From positions 1-64,000 of the forward strand of contig NZ_PEBU01000015.1 in the NCBI RefSeq assembly GCF_002887595.1: 64,000 bases of DNA. Reading direction: 5' to 3'. Every line of letters starts with the position of its first letter. Position 1 is the first letter of the stretch. The DNA comes from Bowmanella denitrificans. GTDB taxonomy: Bacteria > Pseudomonadota > Gammaproteobacteria > Enterobacterales > Alteromonadaceae. The notes beneath the pieces were generated by a model that saw only the letters and a list, made by a program, of their open reading frames with translations, ran no database searches and was not told the DNA's origin. Positions 54,855 through 64,000 of the stretch are shown in pieces. The position numbers were made by a program, and so were the translations under genes.

Positions 54855-56861
54855 CTACTTTTTAGCCAGGCTGCGCTTTAGCTTGCGCAGCTGATGTCGC
54901 ATTTGACGCACTAGTCGTTTTTTCTGCTGCGCCGTTAAAGGTCGATAATTTAGATGGGTAAAACAGCGGGTCAAGATTGCAAAGTGTTGCAGGGATTGCT
55001 TATCTGATTTTGTTGCCAGACTCATACTGAAGTCCTGTGGCCCCTGCCAATATGGGCGCTGTATGTCATACCTGGCCAGTAATTTAAGTGCTTTTTGGTA
55101 GTACCAGTGGGGCAGGTTTTGTCTGGCCTGCAACCAGGGCCTGATATGGTAAGCCGCCAGTAATAAAGCAATGACAGCCACCAGGGTGAAGCTAAACAAC
55201 AGCAGTTTCCAAAGTTTCAATTCGCCCAGCAATGCTTTAAGCAGATCTTGTTGATTTTGCTGGTCAAATCCCAGAACCCAACGGCTCCACCAGTAATCCA
55301 TGTCGGCCATTAATCCACGTAGGTTGTTAAACCACTCAATATTGCGAAGATTGGCAAGTGGTGCATCGGCCAGAAAGCTTTGTTCAAATTCTACCGCCTG
55401 TTCCAGACCAAATTGCAGTCGTAAAGGCGCTACCCAGGCGGTGGGATCCAAGCGTTGCCAACCTTCATCAGACAGCCATTCCACCCAGGCGTGGGCATCA
55501 TATTGGTAAACGCTCATGTAACGGTCACCGCGCATTTCCCCACCCAGATAACCGGTAACTAATCTGGCAGGAACACCGCTCAGTCGCAGCAAGTAGGCTG
55601 TTGCACTGGCATAATGGCTGCAAAATCCAGCTTTTTCTTCAAACAAAAATCTGTCTACAGGGTCAACGGGCATACGGCCGGGTTTGAGGGTATAACGAAA
55701 CTCCTGCTGCTGCATAAACTTGGCAATGGCCTGAATGATCTGTTCTGCACTGGTGTTCTGAGCTTTTAATTGGCTGGCCCATTCGCGAGTGCGGGGATTT
55801 GCCTGCTCAGGCGTTTGCAGATTCAGGCGTTTATCCAGATTTGGGATCCCTTCGTGCAATGCGGTTTGGTAGTAAGAGCGTACCCGATAAGCCAGGTTGG
55901 ACTGTAACGGGATTCGACTTTGCAATGTGTAGTCATGACTTTGCCATACGTGGCTATCCTGGCTGGTTGCCACATCCAGGGCAAACAACCAGCGTTGTTT
56001 GGTCGGCTCGGCGATGATTTGATAGCTATGTGCCGGTCCGCTCACTTGTGGTGAAAAGGTCTGATTAGCCCCCTTGTATCTTTCCTGCAATTTGCGGCGA
56101 TAGGGATGCACCTGCCAATTGCTGCCGTCAAAGTCCTCCATTACCAGTGCCCGCCAGTAACGCTGAGACATGGGCGGGGCATTCCCTTCAAAGGTCACGC
56201 GAAAGGCTAAATCATCGGTGCGTGCCAATTGAGCCAGATCACCTGGGGAAACTTTATCGCTAAGACCGGTCTGGGTGCCTTTACCCGTCGGCATCTGCCA
56301 AAGTGGCCCCAGTTTCGGCAGGACAAGTAGCATCAGCACGGCAATAGGTAGTGCCTGAAGACATAATTTGCCAACCCGCTTAATCAGTATCGGCCACCTG
56401 GCAGACGGATTAATATGACAGGCCAGACTCAGCAGCAGTAAAACACAAAGCAGGGCATAAAACAGGCTGAAGGCAATATTCTGGTTAAACACCAGTGCAG
56501 CCCCTAACAGGAAAAACTGCACGCCAATCAGTTGGAAGTAGTCTCGGCGACTGGCCAGCAACATTAATTTTAAACTACTGGCCATGACCAGCAGATTTAA
56601 CATGCCAAGCAACAGCCCTAATTGCCAACCAAAATACGCCAGTACAATGGCGCATAGTATGGCCATTAAGTTCAGGGTACGAATAGAAAGTTGATGCTTC
56701 TGCCAATTCAAGTAAAGGCTGACACGAATAATCACTGCGCAAAGTACTAAAAGCAAAACCCACAATTGCAATGGCTCAAAGAGCGTCAGACTGAGTGCCA
56801 TCAATATCAGGGTCAGTAATAAATGGGCATTGTTGTGAGCCGAGGGATTAAGACGTAACAT
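54855..56861 (-). CDS. tgpA: TgpA-type transglutaminase-like membrane protein (DUF3488)
   Basis: This 668-residue protein has about six N-terminal membrane segments (residues 15-180), then a periplasmic transglutaminase core with Cys in AGFCSHYASATAYLLR, His in DAHAWVEW and Asp in RLDPTAWVAP, a further membrane segment near 560 and a cytosolic DUF4129-like tail. TgpA is essential in Pseudomonas; substrates are periplasmic. ATG 56,861 follows AAAGGAG and overlaps the DUF58 end by 14 bp. Confidence 0.85.
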   Translation of the reverse strand: MLRLNPSAHNNAHLLLTLILMALSLTLFEPLQLWVLLLVLCAVIIRVSLYLNWQKHQLSIRTLNLMAILCAIVLAYFGWQLGLLLGMLNLLVMASSLKLMLLASRRDYFQLIGVQFFLLGAALVFNQNIAFSLFYALLCVLLLLSLACHINPSARWPILIKRVGKLCLQALPIAVLMLLVLPKLGPLWQMPTGKGTQTGLSDKVSPGDLAQLARTDDLAFRVTFEGNAPPMSQRYWRALVMEDFDGSNWQVHPYRRKLQERYKGANQTFSPQVSGPAHSYQIIAEPTKQRWLFALDVATSQDSHVWQSHDYTLQSRIPLQSNLAYRVRSYYQTALHEGIPNLDKRLNLQTPEQANPRTREWASQLKAQNTSAEQIIQAIAKFMQQQEFRYTLKPGRMPVDPVDRFLFEEKAGFCSHYASATAYLLRLSGVPARLVTGYLGGEMRGDRYMSVYQYDAHAWVEWLSDEGWQRLDPTAWVAPLRLQFGLEQAVEFEQSFLADAPLANLRNIEWFNNLRGLMADMDYWWSRWVLGFDQQNQQDLLKALLGELKLWKLLLFSFTLVAVIALLLAAYHIRPWLQARQNLPHWYYQKALKLLARYDIQRPYWQGPQDFSMSLATKSDKQSLQHFAILTRCFTHLNYRPLTAQQKKRLVRQMRHQLRKLKRSLAKK

Positions 56862-57825
56862 CCGCCACTCCTTTGACCAATGCCAGTGCGACCAGGCATT
56901 GACGAACATGTTCTTTGCCTTTGCCAGGTGGAATGACCTTGCCGGGTATATCCAGGCCAAATTCCCAGCCTCTAGCGTCCATTTCGAGACAAGTTTGGCA
57001 AAGTCGGCACAGATTATCTTCCAGATGCTGATCAATGTGGTGCAATATCAGCCATCCTGATTGTTGGGTTTGCGAACTGAATTTTTTACTGAGTAACCCC
57101 TGGCCTTTTGCGGCTTGTTTCCAGGCAATATGATAGAGAGGTTGCCCCAGTCGGTAATCGGTCAGACTGTCAAAATCATCCAGGTCCTGACCTTCTTTGA
57201 CACAACTGACACTCTGCTGCCCTGCAGATGTGGTATCGCGATGGCTGACTGGCCATAAAGGGAGCATCGGCGTGGGATAGACTATCAGGTGAAAGTCAAA
57301 GGCAAGGTGTGTCCAGCAGCGGAACAGACCCAAAGGATAGTAGCTACAGAGTGTTAATCTGGGTAATTGCAGTTTTCCGCGCTTTGCGCTGAACAGATTC
57401 AATGTTGCCGGGTTCGTAAAATTGTCCAGCTCCACGGCACTTTGGACTTTTTCACCAAACCAGGCTAAATGCAGCTTGCCAGCTTTGCCTTCTTTTCTAC
57501 TTTCAATCCAAAGAGGAAAGCTCACCGGGTTACCTGCATAGATATTGGCCAGCTTCCCGGGTTGAAGATTAAGCCCGGCGAAATTCAGGTAACTGCTGAA
57601 CAAACTCACCAGCATCAAGGCCATCAGAAAAAAACTTAATAGCAAAATCAGATTATTTTGGTAGTTGGTACCGAGGATAAACAGGGTCAAACATAAAAGT
57701 AGATATAACCAACCAAACCTGGAGGGAAAAATAAATATATTGCCCCGATGCAAACTAAATCGCGGTTGTGCAGGAATTCTTTTGTCCAGCCAGCGAAGCA
57801 AGCGTTGTTGAATAAAGCCAGCCAT
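56848..57825 (-). CDS. DUF58-family protein
   Basis: This 325-residue protein has two N-terminal membrane segments (about 30-70) and the DUF58 core with DYRLGQPLYHIAWKQAAKGQ, equivalent to the family's D-Y-x-G-x-x-x-x-I-x-W-x-x-x-A. It works with MoxR ATPases and von Willebrand-type partners as a chaperone-like system. Middle gene of moxR-DUF58-tgpA. Confidence 0.85.
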   Translation of the reverse strand: MAGFIQQRLLRWLDKRIPAQPRFSLHRGNIFIFPSRFGWLYLLLCLTLFILGTNYQNNLILLLSFFLMALMLVSLFSSYLNFAGLNLQPGKLANIYAGNPVSFPLWIESRKEGKAGKLHLAWFGEKVQSAVELDNFTNPATLNLFSAKRGKLQLPRLTLCSYYPLGLFRCWTHLAFDFHLIVYPTPMLPLWPVSHRDTTSAGQQSVSCVKEGQDLDDFDSLTDYRLGQPLYHIAWKQAAKGQGLLSKKFSSQTQQSGWLILHHIDQHLEDNLCRLCQTCLEMDARGWEFGLDIPGKVIPPGKGKEHVRQCLVALALVKGVADVTS

Positions 57826-57827
57826 GT

Positions 57828-58745
57828 TCAGGCAGCCAACGGGTCAACACATTCCAGTAACTGCAGGCTTAGGCCTGAATTTGTCTGACTGTCGGCCTGC
57901 GATGATCTTAATCTGTGTTCAGCCACCGCGGGCAATACCGCTTGAATGTCTTCCGGGATCAGATAGTCACGATGATCCGTTACCGCCCAGGCCCGTGCTG
58001 CCAGCAGCAGCGCTTTACTGGCTCTGGGTGACAATGCATTGGCAAAGCGTTCAGACTCACGGCTGAAGGTAACAAGGCGAAGTATGTAATCCAAGATAGC
58101 GTCGGAAGCATGGACTTCCAATACCTGCTGTTGAAGCTTGAGGCGCAATTCATCGTTGATAATGGTGGGTAGAGCCTGACCTCTTTGGGATTGCGGTTGT
58201 TGTAACATAGCTTTCTCAGCTTGCCAGTTGGGATAGCCTAATTGTATGCGCATCAAAAACCGGTCCAGTTGGGACTCTGGCAATGGATAGGTACCTGCCT
58301 GATGCAATGGATTCTGTGTACCAATAACAAAAAACGGTGAAGGCAGCATATGGGTCTGCCCATCCAAGCTGACCTGTCGCTCCTCCATTGCCTCTAATAA
58401 AGCGCTTTGAGTTTTGGGGCTGGCACGATTGATTTCGTCGGCCAGCACAATTTGGCTGAAGATGGGACCGGGATGGAAGTGAAAGGCTTGTTTCTGATTG
58501 TCGAAAATATTGACTCCCAGCATATCGGCTGGCAGAAGATCGGAGGTGAATTGGATACGGGAGAAATTCAGTCCAAACACTTGCGCCAAGGCATGAGATA
58601 GCGTGGTTTTCCCCATGCCGGGTAAGTCTTCAATTAACAGGTGTCCGCCCGCCAGCATGCACGTCAGGGCCAAGCGTATTTCCTGTTGTTTGCCAATGAT
58701 TAGTTTGCCAATTTGCCCTATGGCTTGCTGTACTTGAGCTTGCAT
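57828..58745 (-). CDS. MoxR-family AAA+ ATPase
   Basis: This 305-residue AAA+ chaperone has Walker A EDLPGMGKTTLSHALAQ, Walker B IVLADEINRASPKTQSALLEAMEE and the sensor region RFLMRIQLGYPN. It probably remodels the DUF58/TgpA partners. The ATG at 58,745 is preceded by AAGGA; the open frame upstream is not conserved. Confidence 0.9.
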   Translation of the reverse strand: MQAQVQQAIGQIGKLIIGKQQEIRLALTCMLAGGHLLIEDLPGMGKTTLSHALAQVFGLNFSRIQFTSDLLPADMLGVNIFDNQKQAFHFHPGPIFSQIVLADEINRASPKTQSALLEAMEERQVSLDGQTHMLPSPFFVIGTQNPLHQAGTYPLPESQLDRFLMRIQLGYPNWQAEKAMLQQPQSQRGQALPTIINDELRLKLQQQVLEVHASDAILDYILRLVTFSRESERFANALSPRASKALLLAARAWAVTDHRDYLIPEDIQAVLPAVAEHRLRSSQADSQTNSGLSLQLLECVDPLAA

Positions 58746-58908
58746 AGTGGGTCCTTGATGATTCCATGTTGTGATGACCAGTTGGGCCACAATCGATTGG
58801 TTGTTACTGCATTATAGGCGCTCTGCCGCCTCAGACTGGCAGGCATTAAGCTCATCCTGCCACAACATGAAGGAAAGCAAATTATTCGGGATAATAATTA
58901 GGTATAAA

Positions 58909-58935
58909 TAAAAAAGGCCGGTAAAGCCGGCCTTA
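58909..58935. terminator. Bidirectional terminator after the H-NS gene
   Basis: AAAAAAGGCCGGTAAAGCCGGCCTT: a 9-bp stem; the minus-strand reading ends in a T run, placing it as the terminator of the H-NS-like gene. Confidence 0.85.
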
Positions 58936-58959
58936 ATTCAAATGAAAACATCGCAGATG

Positions 58960-59355
58960 TTAAACTGCGTAATTCTCCAGTTTTCCTTGCTCTTTCAGTT
59001 CAGCAAAGACTTTAGGCGTGCGGCCAATACCAGTCCAAGTGTGCTCTTTACCAGCATTGTCGGTGAACTTGTATTTTACTGGACGCTTCTGACCTGTGCG
59101 TTTGGATGGTGTACCTACCTCACTACCAGCCAAATCATCAAGATCCAGCCCGGCTTCCTGCATTTGTTTGAGGATGGCATCCTTCAGAGCTTGTTTCTTT
59201 TCCAGCTCGCGGGCTTTCTCAGCTTCCTGCTCTTTTTTGGTTTCGATAACGGCAGCCAGTTTTTCTGCTACCTGTTCAAGTTCAGAAACAGACAACTCTC
59301 TAACGGCCGCTTGCAATCTTCTGGCGTGGGTCAAAATACTGATGAAGTCACTCAT
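58960..59355 (-). CDS. hns: H-NS-family nucleoid protein
   Basis: This 131-residue protein has an N-terminal coiled-coil dimerisation region (residues 1-75) and a C-terminal DNA-binding domain (YKFTDNAGKEHTWTGIGRTP) with the conserved T-W-x-G-x-G-R-x-P motif. It silences AT-rich, often acquired, DNA; the AT-rich cassette array would be a natural target. E. coli symbol used by family resemblance, not proven orthology. Confidence 0.85.
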   Translation of the reverse strand: MSDFISILTHARRLQAAVRELSVSELEQVAEKLAAVIETKKEQEAEKARELEKKQALKDAILKQMQEAGLDLDDLAGSEVGTPSKRTGQKRPVKYKFTDNAGKEHTWTGIGRTPKVFAELKEQGKLENYAV

Positions 59356-59896
59356 TCTTCCACCTTATTCGAAATTGGAGTCATAATTGTTGATGGGTTC
59401 GGCATATAAAAATACTGCCTAATTAATATATTTGCAATAGATAATCAAATTGCCAGTATTACGCATCATTTATTTTTAATCCGGCAAGTCCTGCCGATTT
59501 TTATAAGTCTGCCGGTTCGCGATGAACACCAGCAAAGATGAATTTAGTTCAGTTGGATAAAAGTGCCAAAATATTGACGCGATTCGCTTAAAAAATATTA
59601 AATCTGATGCTATTCGGAATGACATCAGGCAATTGTGAATAGGCTGAATACATTTTTTTACATTTTACTCAGCAAAGAATGGGACTAAAGGTCCCATCAG
59701 GCATTGTGTTGATTTGCGCAAATTATGCGATAAGTAGCAGCATCGTGGCGAACTGGTTGACATTAAATTCGCAATTACACATGTCTCATCTGCAAGTGCG
59801 GCAATATACCTTATACCTTGACCTGTGAGTGATGAGGATAAATCCCTGTACGCTTTTAAGCTTTTTGGCATAATTGCGCGTCTTGAGGGGGATTCG
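59356..59896. other. Intergenic DNA between hns-like gene and yoaA
   Basis: About 540 bp, AT-rich, presumably the long promoter region of the H-NS-like gene. A hairpin ATGGGAC/GTCCCAT lies at 59,679-59,697 without T run. No believable gene was found. Confidence 0.4.
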
Positions 59897-61825
59897 ATGC
59901 CGACAATTGAACAGGTTTTTGCCAAACAGGGTGCGCTGGCGGGCGTTATTCAGGGCTTTACACCGCGCAAGGCGCAAACTGATATGGCTGAGGCAGTTCA
60001 ACAAGCCATCAAAAATAAACAGCAACTCGTTGTCGAAGCAGGTACTGGCACAGGTAAAACCTTTGCATATCTGGCACCGGCGCTACTAAGCAGTAAAAAG
60101 GTCGTTGTTTCAACCGGCACCAAGAATTTGCAGGAGCAGTTGTTTCATCGTGATTTGCCATTGTTGAAAAAAGCCCTTGCTACTAATAAACGCACAGTAT
60201 TGCTCAAAGGCCGATCTAATTATCTGTGCTTGCATCGATTGTCACAGCATGGTGGCAAAAGTAATCTGGTGGATAAATCCGTATTACATGAACTCACGTT
60301 AGTGCGGCAATGGGCAAGTGGCACTAAAAGTGGTGACATCGGGGAATTAAAGAGCTTACCCGAAGATGCCAGGGTGTTACCTTTTGTCACCTCTACACAA
60401 GATAATTGCCTGGGCAAAGACTGCCCCGATTACGAAGATTGTTATTTGGTAAAAGCACGTCGTGAGGCGTTGGACGCCGATCTGGTGGTGGTCAACCATC
60501 ATCTGTTCTTTGCTGATATGGCGCTTAAAGATACTGGATTTGGTGAACTTATTCCTGACGCAGATGTTATTTTGTTTGATGAGGCTCATCAAATTCCAGA
60601 CATTGCCAGTGAATATTTTGGTGAATCTCTTTCCAGTCGGCAATTGCAGGACCTGGGTATGGATCTTGAGCTGGTATATCGAACTAAGCTAAAAGATGCT
60701 CAGCAACTAAGTAAAGTGGCGGAAAAGCTTCGTTATATCACTGGTGACTTGCGGCTGCTTTTTCCTGAACAGGGGGAAAAGGGCAATTGGCGGCTGGCGC
60801 TCGAGCGAGAAGACGTTCAGGCGCAACTGGGTAAACTGCATGAAATTCTGGATCTGGTCTACGAGGTGGTTAAGCTGCACCTGGGTAGAGATAAAGATCT
60901 GGATACCATTTATGAACGATGTGCTCAGGCACGCAGTCAGTTGGAAAGGCTAACCGATGTGGACAAAAAAGGCGTCAGTCTTTGGTATGAAACCACTATC
61001 AAGCATATTGTGTTACACCTGACGCCGCTTTCTATCGCCAGGCGCTTTGCTGATTACATGGCTGAGCCAAAACGTACCTGGGTGTTTACGTCTGCCACCT
61101 TAATGGTCGGCGGCGGCTTTGAGCATTTTATTCGCCAAATGGGCCTTCAGGGTGCACAGACCCTTGCCTTAGACAGCCCCTTTGATTATCAACAGCAGGC
61201 ACTTTTATGTGTGCCCCGTTACCTGCCGGAGCCCAGCGCTTTTGCAATGCGCCAGACCTTGACGGGTATTGCTCAGCAGCTAATCAAGGCCAGCAATGGC
61301 CGCTGTTTTTTGTTGTTTACCAGTCATGCCATGCTCCGTGAGGTGGCTGATGGGTTGGAAGCTGTGATTGATAACCCTATTCTGGTGCAGGGAAGCACCA
61401 GTAAACGCGCCTTACTCGAGGCCTATTTGCAAGCGGACAATGCTGTTTTACTGGGTACCGGTGCATTTTGGGAAGGGGTGGATGTTCGAGGGGATGCGCT
61501 GACATGCGTGTTGATCGATAAACTCCCCTTTGCGGCACCAGATGATCCACTGCTGGAGGCCAGAATTGAAGATTGCAGAAAACATGGCGGCAATCCTTTT
61601 GCTCAGATACAGATACCGCAAGCCGTTATTACCTTGAAGCAAGGTGCCGGCAGGTTAATCCGTGATAGTGCCGATCGTGGTGTATTGGTCATATGTGACA
61701 ACCGCTTGGTTACCAGAGACTATGGAAAAACCTTTTTGGCCAGTTTACCGGATATGCGTCGCACCAGAACGCTGGACAGCGCGCTGACTTTCTTAAAACA
61801 GATACAAGAGAATCAGGTTACATGA
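59897..61825 (+). CDS. yoaA: YoaA/DinG-type Fe-S helicase
   Basis: This 642-residue superfamily 2 DNA helicase of the XPD-like group has Walker A VVEAGTGTGKTFAYLAP, the Fe-S Cys set (SNYLCLHRL, NCLGKDCPDYEDCY), DEAH box VILFDEAHQIPD, and C-terminal motif QGAGRLIRDSADRGVL. YoaA, with HolC, repairs damaged replication forks. ATG 59,897 is preceded by GAGGGGG. It overlaps tsaB by 4 bp. Confidence 0.9.
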   Translation: MPTIEQVFAKQGALAGVIQGFTPRKAQTDMAEAVQQAIKNKQQLVVEAGTGTGKTFAYLAPALLSSKKVVVSTGTKNLQEQLFHRDLPLLKKALATNKRTVLLKGRSNYLCLHRLSQHGGKSNLVDKSVLHELTLVRQWASGTKSGDIGELKSLPEDARVLPFVTSTQDNCLGKDCPDYEDCYLVKARREALDADLVVVNHHLFFADMALKDTGFGELIPDADVILFDEAHQIPDIASEYFGESLSSRQLQDLGMDLELVYRTKLKDAQQLSKVAEKLRYITGDLRLLFPEQGEKGNWRLALEREDVQAQLGKLHEILDLVYEVVKLHLGRDKDLDTIYERCAQARSQLERLTDVDKKGVSLWYETTIKHIVLHLTPLSIARRFADYMAEPKRTWVFTSATLMVGGGFEHFIRQMGLQGAQTLALDSPFDYQQQALLCVPRYLPEPSAFAMRQTLTGIAQQLIKASNGRCFLLFTSHAMLREVADGLEAVIDNPILVQGSTSKRALLEAYLQADNAVLLGTGAFWEGVDVRGDALTCVLIDKLPFAAPDDPLLEARIEDCRKHGGNPFAQIQIPQAVITLKQGAGRLIRDSADRGVLVICDNRLVTRDYGKTFLASLPDMRRTRTLDSALTFLKQIQENQVT

Positions 61826-62508
61826 ATATATTGGTTATAGATACAGCCACAGAAGCCTGCTCAGCCGCCCTGAGTTACCAGGGGCAAGTATTGGCAAAGT
61901 TTGAAGTATGCCCGCAACAACATAGCCAGCGACTATTGCCCATGGTGGATGAATTACTTGCTGAAGCCGGAATAACGTTGAAAAACCTCGAATTACTGGG
62001 GTTTGGTCGGGGGCCCGGCAGTTTCACCGGGGTGCGGATCGCCACAGGAATGATACAAGGACTGGCATTAGGCTCAGAGTTACCTGTGGTTCCTGTATCC
62101 ACCTTGGCTGCCATGGCGCAACAAGCCTATATTGAGCATGGGGTTGAACAGGTTATCGCTGCTATTGATGCGCGTATGGACGAAGTCTATATGGGGAAAT
62201 ACACCTTGGTTGACGGGACGATGCAACTGGTGGGCGATGAGGCAGTATTACCACCTGAACAGGCGCTGTCTGGGATGGTGGATATTCGCCAGTGGGCAGG
62301 TGTTGGCACAGCCTGGGGCACATATGAGAGTTTAAACCCAGACGGCCAGGTAAGGGTATTGTCTGATATTCTGTATCCATCAGCCCAGTTTATGCTGCCT
62401 TTGGCAACAAGAGCCGCCGCCGATGGGGCTGCTGTCTCGGTGGACCACATAGAGCCGGTGTACTTACGTGACAAGGTCACCTGGAAAAAGTTACCGGGTA
62501 GAGAATAG
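61822..62508 (+). CDS. tsaB: tRNA threonylcarbamoyladenosine biosynthesis protein TsaB
   Basis: This 228-residue actin/HSP70-fold protein partners TsaD in t6A37 tRNA modification. NILVIDTATEACSAALSYQG, GFGRGPGSFTGVRIATGM and MDEVYMGKYTL fit the family. The yoaA-tsaB-slp order parallels yoaA-yeaZ-yeaY in E. coli. Confidence 0.95.
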   Translation: MNILVIDTATEACSAALSYQGQVLAKFEVCPQQHSQRLLPMVDELLAEAGITLKNLELLGFGRGPGSFTGVRIATGMIQGLALGSELPVVPVSTLAAMAQQAYIEHGVEQVIAAIDARMDEVYMGKYTLVDGTMQLVGDEAVLPPEQALSGMVDIRQWAGVGTAWGTYESLNPDGQVRVLSDILYPSAQFMLPLATRAAADGAAVSVDHIEPVYLRDKVTWKKLPGRE

Positions 62509-62639
62509 ATGACGATATCGGCATGATTTTTGCGAACTACCCTAGGCAGACTGGTGATATGGCAAAAATGGCAATTTGCTGCCATAGATTAAAGCTGTGC
62601 TTAGCTGGATAAGTTGTATCCTACTTCGGTGGTAAATTA

Positions 62640-62957
62640 GTGGACATTGAATCTTCTCTTATCGCCCAGCAACAAGGGCTGGTGGTTAATCCTGCGGTCA
62701 AGGGACCTGCCAGGGACCAACCAGCACGCCAGCCTCAGGACAACGCGCCTACAGAATATCCTCGTAGCCAGGTGGTTGCGCGACAGGGCAATGAAGAAAC
62801 CCAGGTACAGGCAGACAAGTACCGACGCCAACAACAACAATTTTACGATCAACCAGATTCACGAGGCAGACAAGCTGTCGATGCTTATCAAAGCCTGGCC
62901 CGGCTGCAACTAAAAGACGAAATTCAGCAATCTATGGGAATCGACACTTACGTCTGA
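62640..62957 (+). CDS. Hypothetical polar protein
   Basis: This 105-residue very polar, Gln/Arg-rich protein ends in LKDEIQQSMGIDTYV. No signal or membrane segment; middle is low complexity. GTG start at 62,640 with GGTGG upstream. The C-terminal motif looks conserved in Alteromonadales proteins I recall, but no function is known. Confidence 0.45.
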   Translation: MDIESSLIAQQQGLVVNPAVKGPARDQPARQPQDNAPTEYPRSQVVARQGNEETQVQADKYRRQQQQFYDQPDSRGRQAVDAYQSLARLQLKDEIQQSMGIDTYV

Positions 62958-63075
62958 CGCGCAGCTCTTGACGCATCGGAATCAGTTAAATACCCTCGCC
63001 ATATACCCAATTCAGTACGGGTTCAGCTATTTGTTAGATAATGGACCAGACAATAACGCCAGTTGTGGGGTGAAT

Positions 63076-63699
63076 ATGAAGAAGTTAATGTTGGTCACAT
63101 TTGTGTTGGCCATTGCCGGTTGCTCTACCTTACCCAAGGATTTACAGGTGGCAGAAGGCGCTAAGCTGCTTAATTATCAAGAGGTGGCTGCTCAGCCCCA
63201 ACAGAGTTCGGGTGGGCAGGTATTGTGGGGTGGGGTGATTGCTGATGTAAAGAACAAGGCCGACGCCACAGTGCTGGAAATGGTGCATTACCCGATACGC
63301 AGTTACGGACGACCTACCACAGATGATGAAAGTGTTGGCCGCTTCAGAGTTTATGTGGATGGATTTCTGGATCCTATGGTGTATAAACCAGGACGCAGCC
63401 TGACCGTCAGCGGGGCGGTAACGGGGAGCGAAGAAGGACAGGTCGGCGAATACAAGTATCAGTTTCCAACGTTGAAAGCCAATGGCTACCACTTGTGGAA
63501 AGATGTTCAGGAAGTGGAAGTTAGCACCATGGGGTATGGTTATGGCCCTTACCCATACAATTGGTGGGGTTGGCATATGTGGCCTTACCATGAACGGGTT
63601 ATTATTCGAAGCAAAAGCAAAGGGTATGTCGATGGACCACTGCCCAATCGGGCACCTCAGTCCTCGAATTCACCAGCACCTAAAAAGGTGACACGTTAA
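63076..63699 (+). CDS. Slp/YeaY-family outer-membrane lipoprotein
   Basis: This 207-residue lipoprotein has signal MKKLMLVTFVLAIAGCSTLP with lipobox AIAGC (Cys16). QVLWGGVIADVKNKADATVL, EMVHYPIRSYGRPTTDDES and VSGAVTGSEEGQVGEYKYQF match Slp. The Tyr/Trp/Gly-rich tail (GYGYGPYPYNWWGWHMWPYH) is common to YeaY. ATG 63,076 is used over an upstream in-frame ATG that lacks the signal. It precedes a hydrolase gene. Confidence 0.85.
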   Translation: MKKLMLVTFVLAIAGCSTLPKDLQVAEGAKLLNYQEVAAQPQQSSGGQVLWGGVIADVKNKADATVLEMVHYPIRSYGRPTTDDESVGRFRVYVDGFLDPMVYKPGRSLTVSGAVTGSEEGQVGEYKYQFPTLKANGYHLWKDVQEVEVSTMGYGYGPYPYNWWGWHMWPYHERVIIRSKSKGYVDGPLPNRAPQSSNSPAPKKVTR

Positions 63700-63750
63700 G
63701 CGGCAAATGGTTGCCTTGCTTTGCAATGGTGTGGCAGATTATTGTAGTGA

Positions 63751-63777
63751 AGCGGCAGATTATTGCCGCTTTTTTAT
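63751..63777 (+). terminator. Terminator after slp
   Basis: AGCGGCAGATTATTGCCGCT followed by TTTTTATT, between slp and the next gene. Confidence 0.8.
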
Positions 63778-63797
63778 TGCGTATGGAGTGAAGTGGA

Positions 63798-64000
63798 TTG
63801 CAGGACATTCAAATTAAACTTAAACACCTGACATTGTCGGCCCTGCGATTTGGCAATCCTGATGGACCCAAAGTACTGGCATTACATGGCTGGCTGGACA
63901 ATGCTGCCAGTTTTGTTCCGATGGCGGAATATTTTCCAGACTGGGATGTCGTGGCGGTTGATTTAACCGGACATGGACACTCCGCGCATCGAAGCGCTGA
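63798..64000 (+). CDS. Alpha/beta hydrolase, cut by the window edge
   Basis: The N-terminal 67 residues are visible: LRFGNPDGPKVLALHGWLDN (HGW oxyanion motif) and VVAVDLTGHGHS, typical of an alpha/beta hydrolase. The TTG at 63,798 is the only available start after an in-frame stop at 63,789. The catalytic Ser lies beyond the edge. Confidence 0.7.
   Translation, partial: MQDIQIKLKHLTLSALRFGNPDGPKVLALHGWLDNAASFVPMAEYFPDWDVVAVDLTGHGHSAHRSA

Noticed and set aside
59665-60025. Minus-strand frames upstream of and over the start of yoaA
   Set aside because: They overlap the yoaA start region and lack ribosome sites and known domains.

Overview
The window reads as the chromosome of a gammaproteobacterium, most likely a marine or aquatic Alteromonadales/Alteromonadaceae relative. 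This rests on gene order (hemA-prfA-prmC-sirB2-sirB1-kdsA, ybeY-ybeZ-miaB-ubiF, gcvA-ygdD-rlmM, yoaA-tsaB-slp), an H-NS-type protein, and a TonB2-type energy cluster. No database search was possible, so family names come from motifs and synteny.

Left part (about 1-14,500) is accessory DNA. An IS1182-type transposase with a damaged or missing N-terminus lies at the edge. It is followed by about 20 gene cassettes, each a short + strand ORF followed by an imperfect palindrome. The palindrome opens with an R''-like box (RYYYAAC, often ATAAC or CTAAC) overlapping the stop codon and closes with GTTAnnn. These are attC sites, so 1632-13,503 is an integron cassette array. No integrase gene is in the window: it either lies to the left, beyond the IS, or is absent. 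Cassette products are mostly unknown small cytosolic, membrane or exported proteins. Recognisable ones are a low-molecular-weight tyrosine phosphatase-like protein, two RraB-like proteins, an alpha/beta hydrolase, a lipoprotein, a truncated AbiV/HEPN-like abortive-infection protein and a serine beta-lactamase-fold hydrolase. A gene-less unit of about 560 bp with its own attC and a long internal hairpin occurs three times. A Phd/YefM-RelE/ParE toxin-antitoxin pair with a palindromic operator sits at the junction with the core chromosome.

From 14,575 the DNA is core genome. First comes a MocR regulator divergent from an EamA exporter. Then an iron-uptake block: a PiuC-type hydroxylase and a catecholate-type TonB-dependent receptor, divergent from a six-gene TonB2 energy operon (DUF3450, ExbB/TtpC, ExbB2, ExbD, TonB, TPR protein), with a Fur-box-like site between them. 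An outer-membrane protein with 11-bp phased repeats in its leader follows, then the envelope/RNA block lnt-corC-ybeY-ybeZ-miaB on the minus strand, an EamA permease, ubiF, an AGCS symporter and a Met-Leu-Gln-Gln tRNA operon.

The 36.8-42.3 kb region holds ychF, pth, rplY, prs, ispE and lolB on the minus strand, divergent from hemA-prfA-prmC, an HD-GYP response regulator, sirB2, sirB1, a DUF819 permease and kdsA. The last part contains a GcvA-type regulator, a COG3571 hydrolase, DUF423 and rlmM; an opposing moxR-DUF58-transglutaminase operon; an H-NS-like gene; and yoaA-tsaB, a small protein, an Slp lipoprotein and the start of an alpha/beta hydrolase cut by the right edge.
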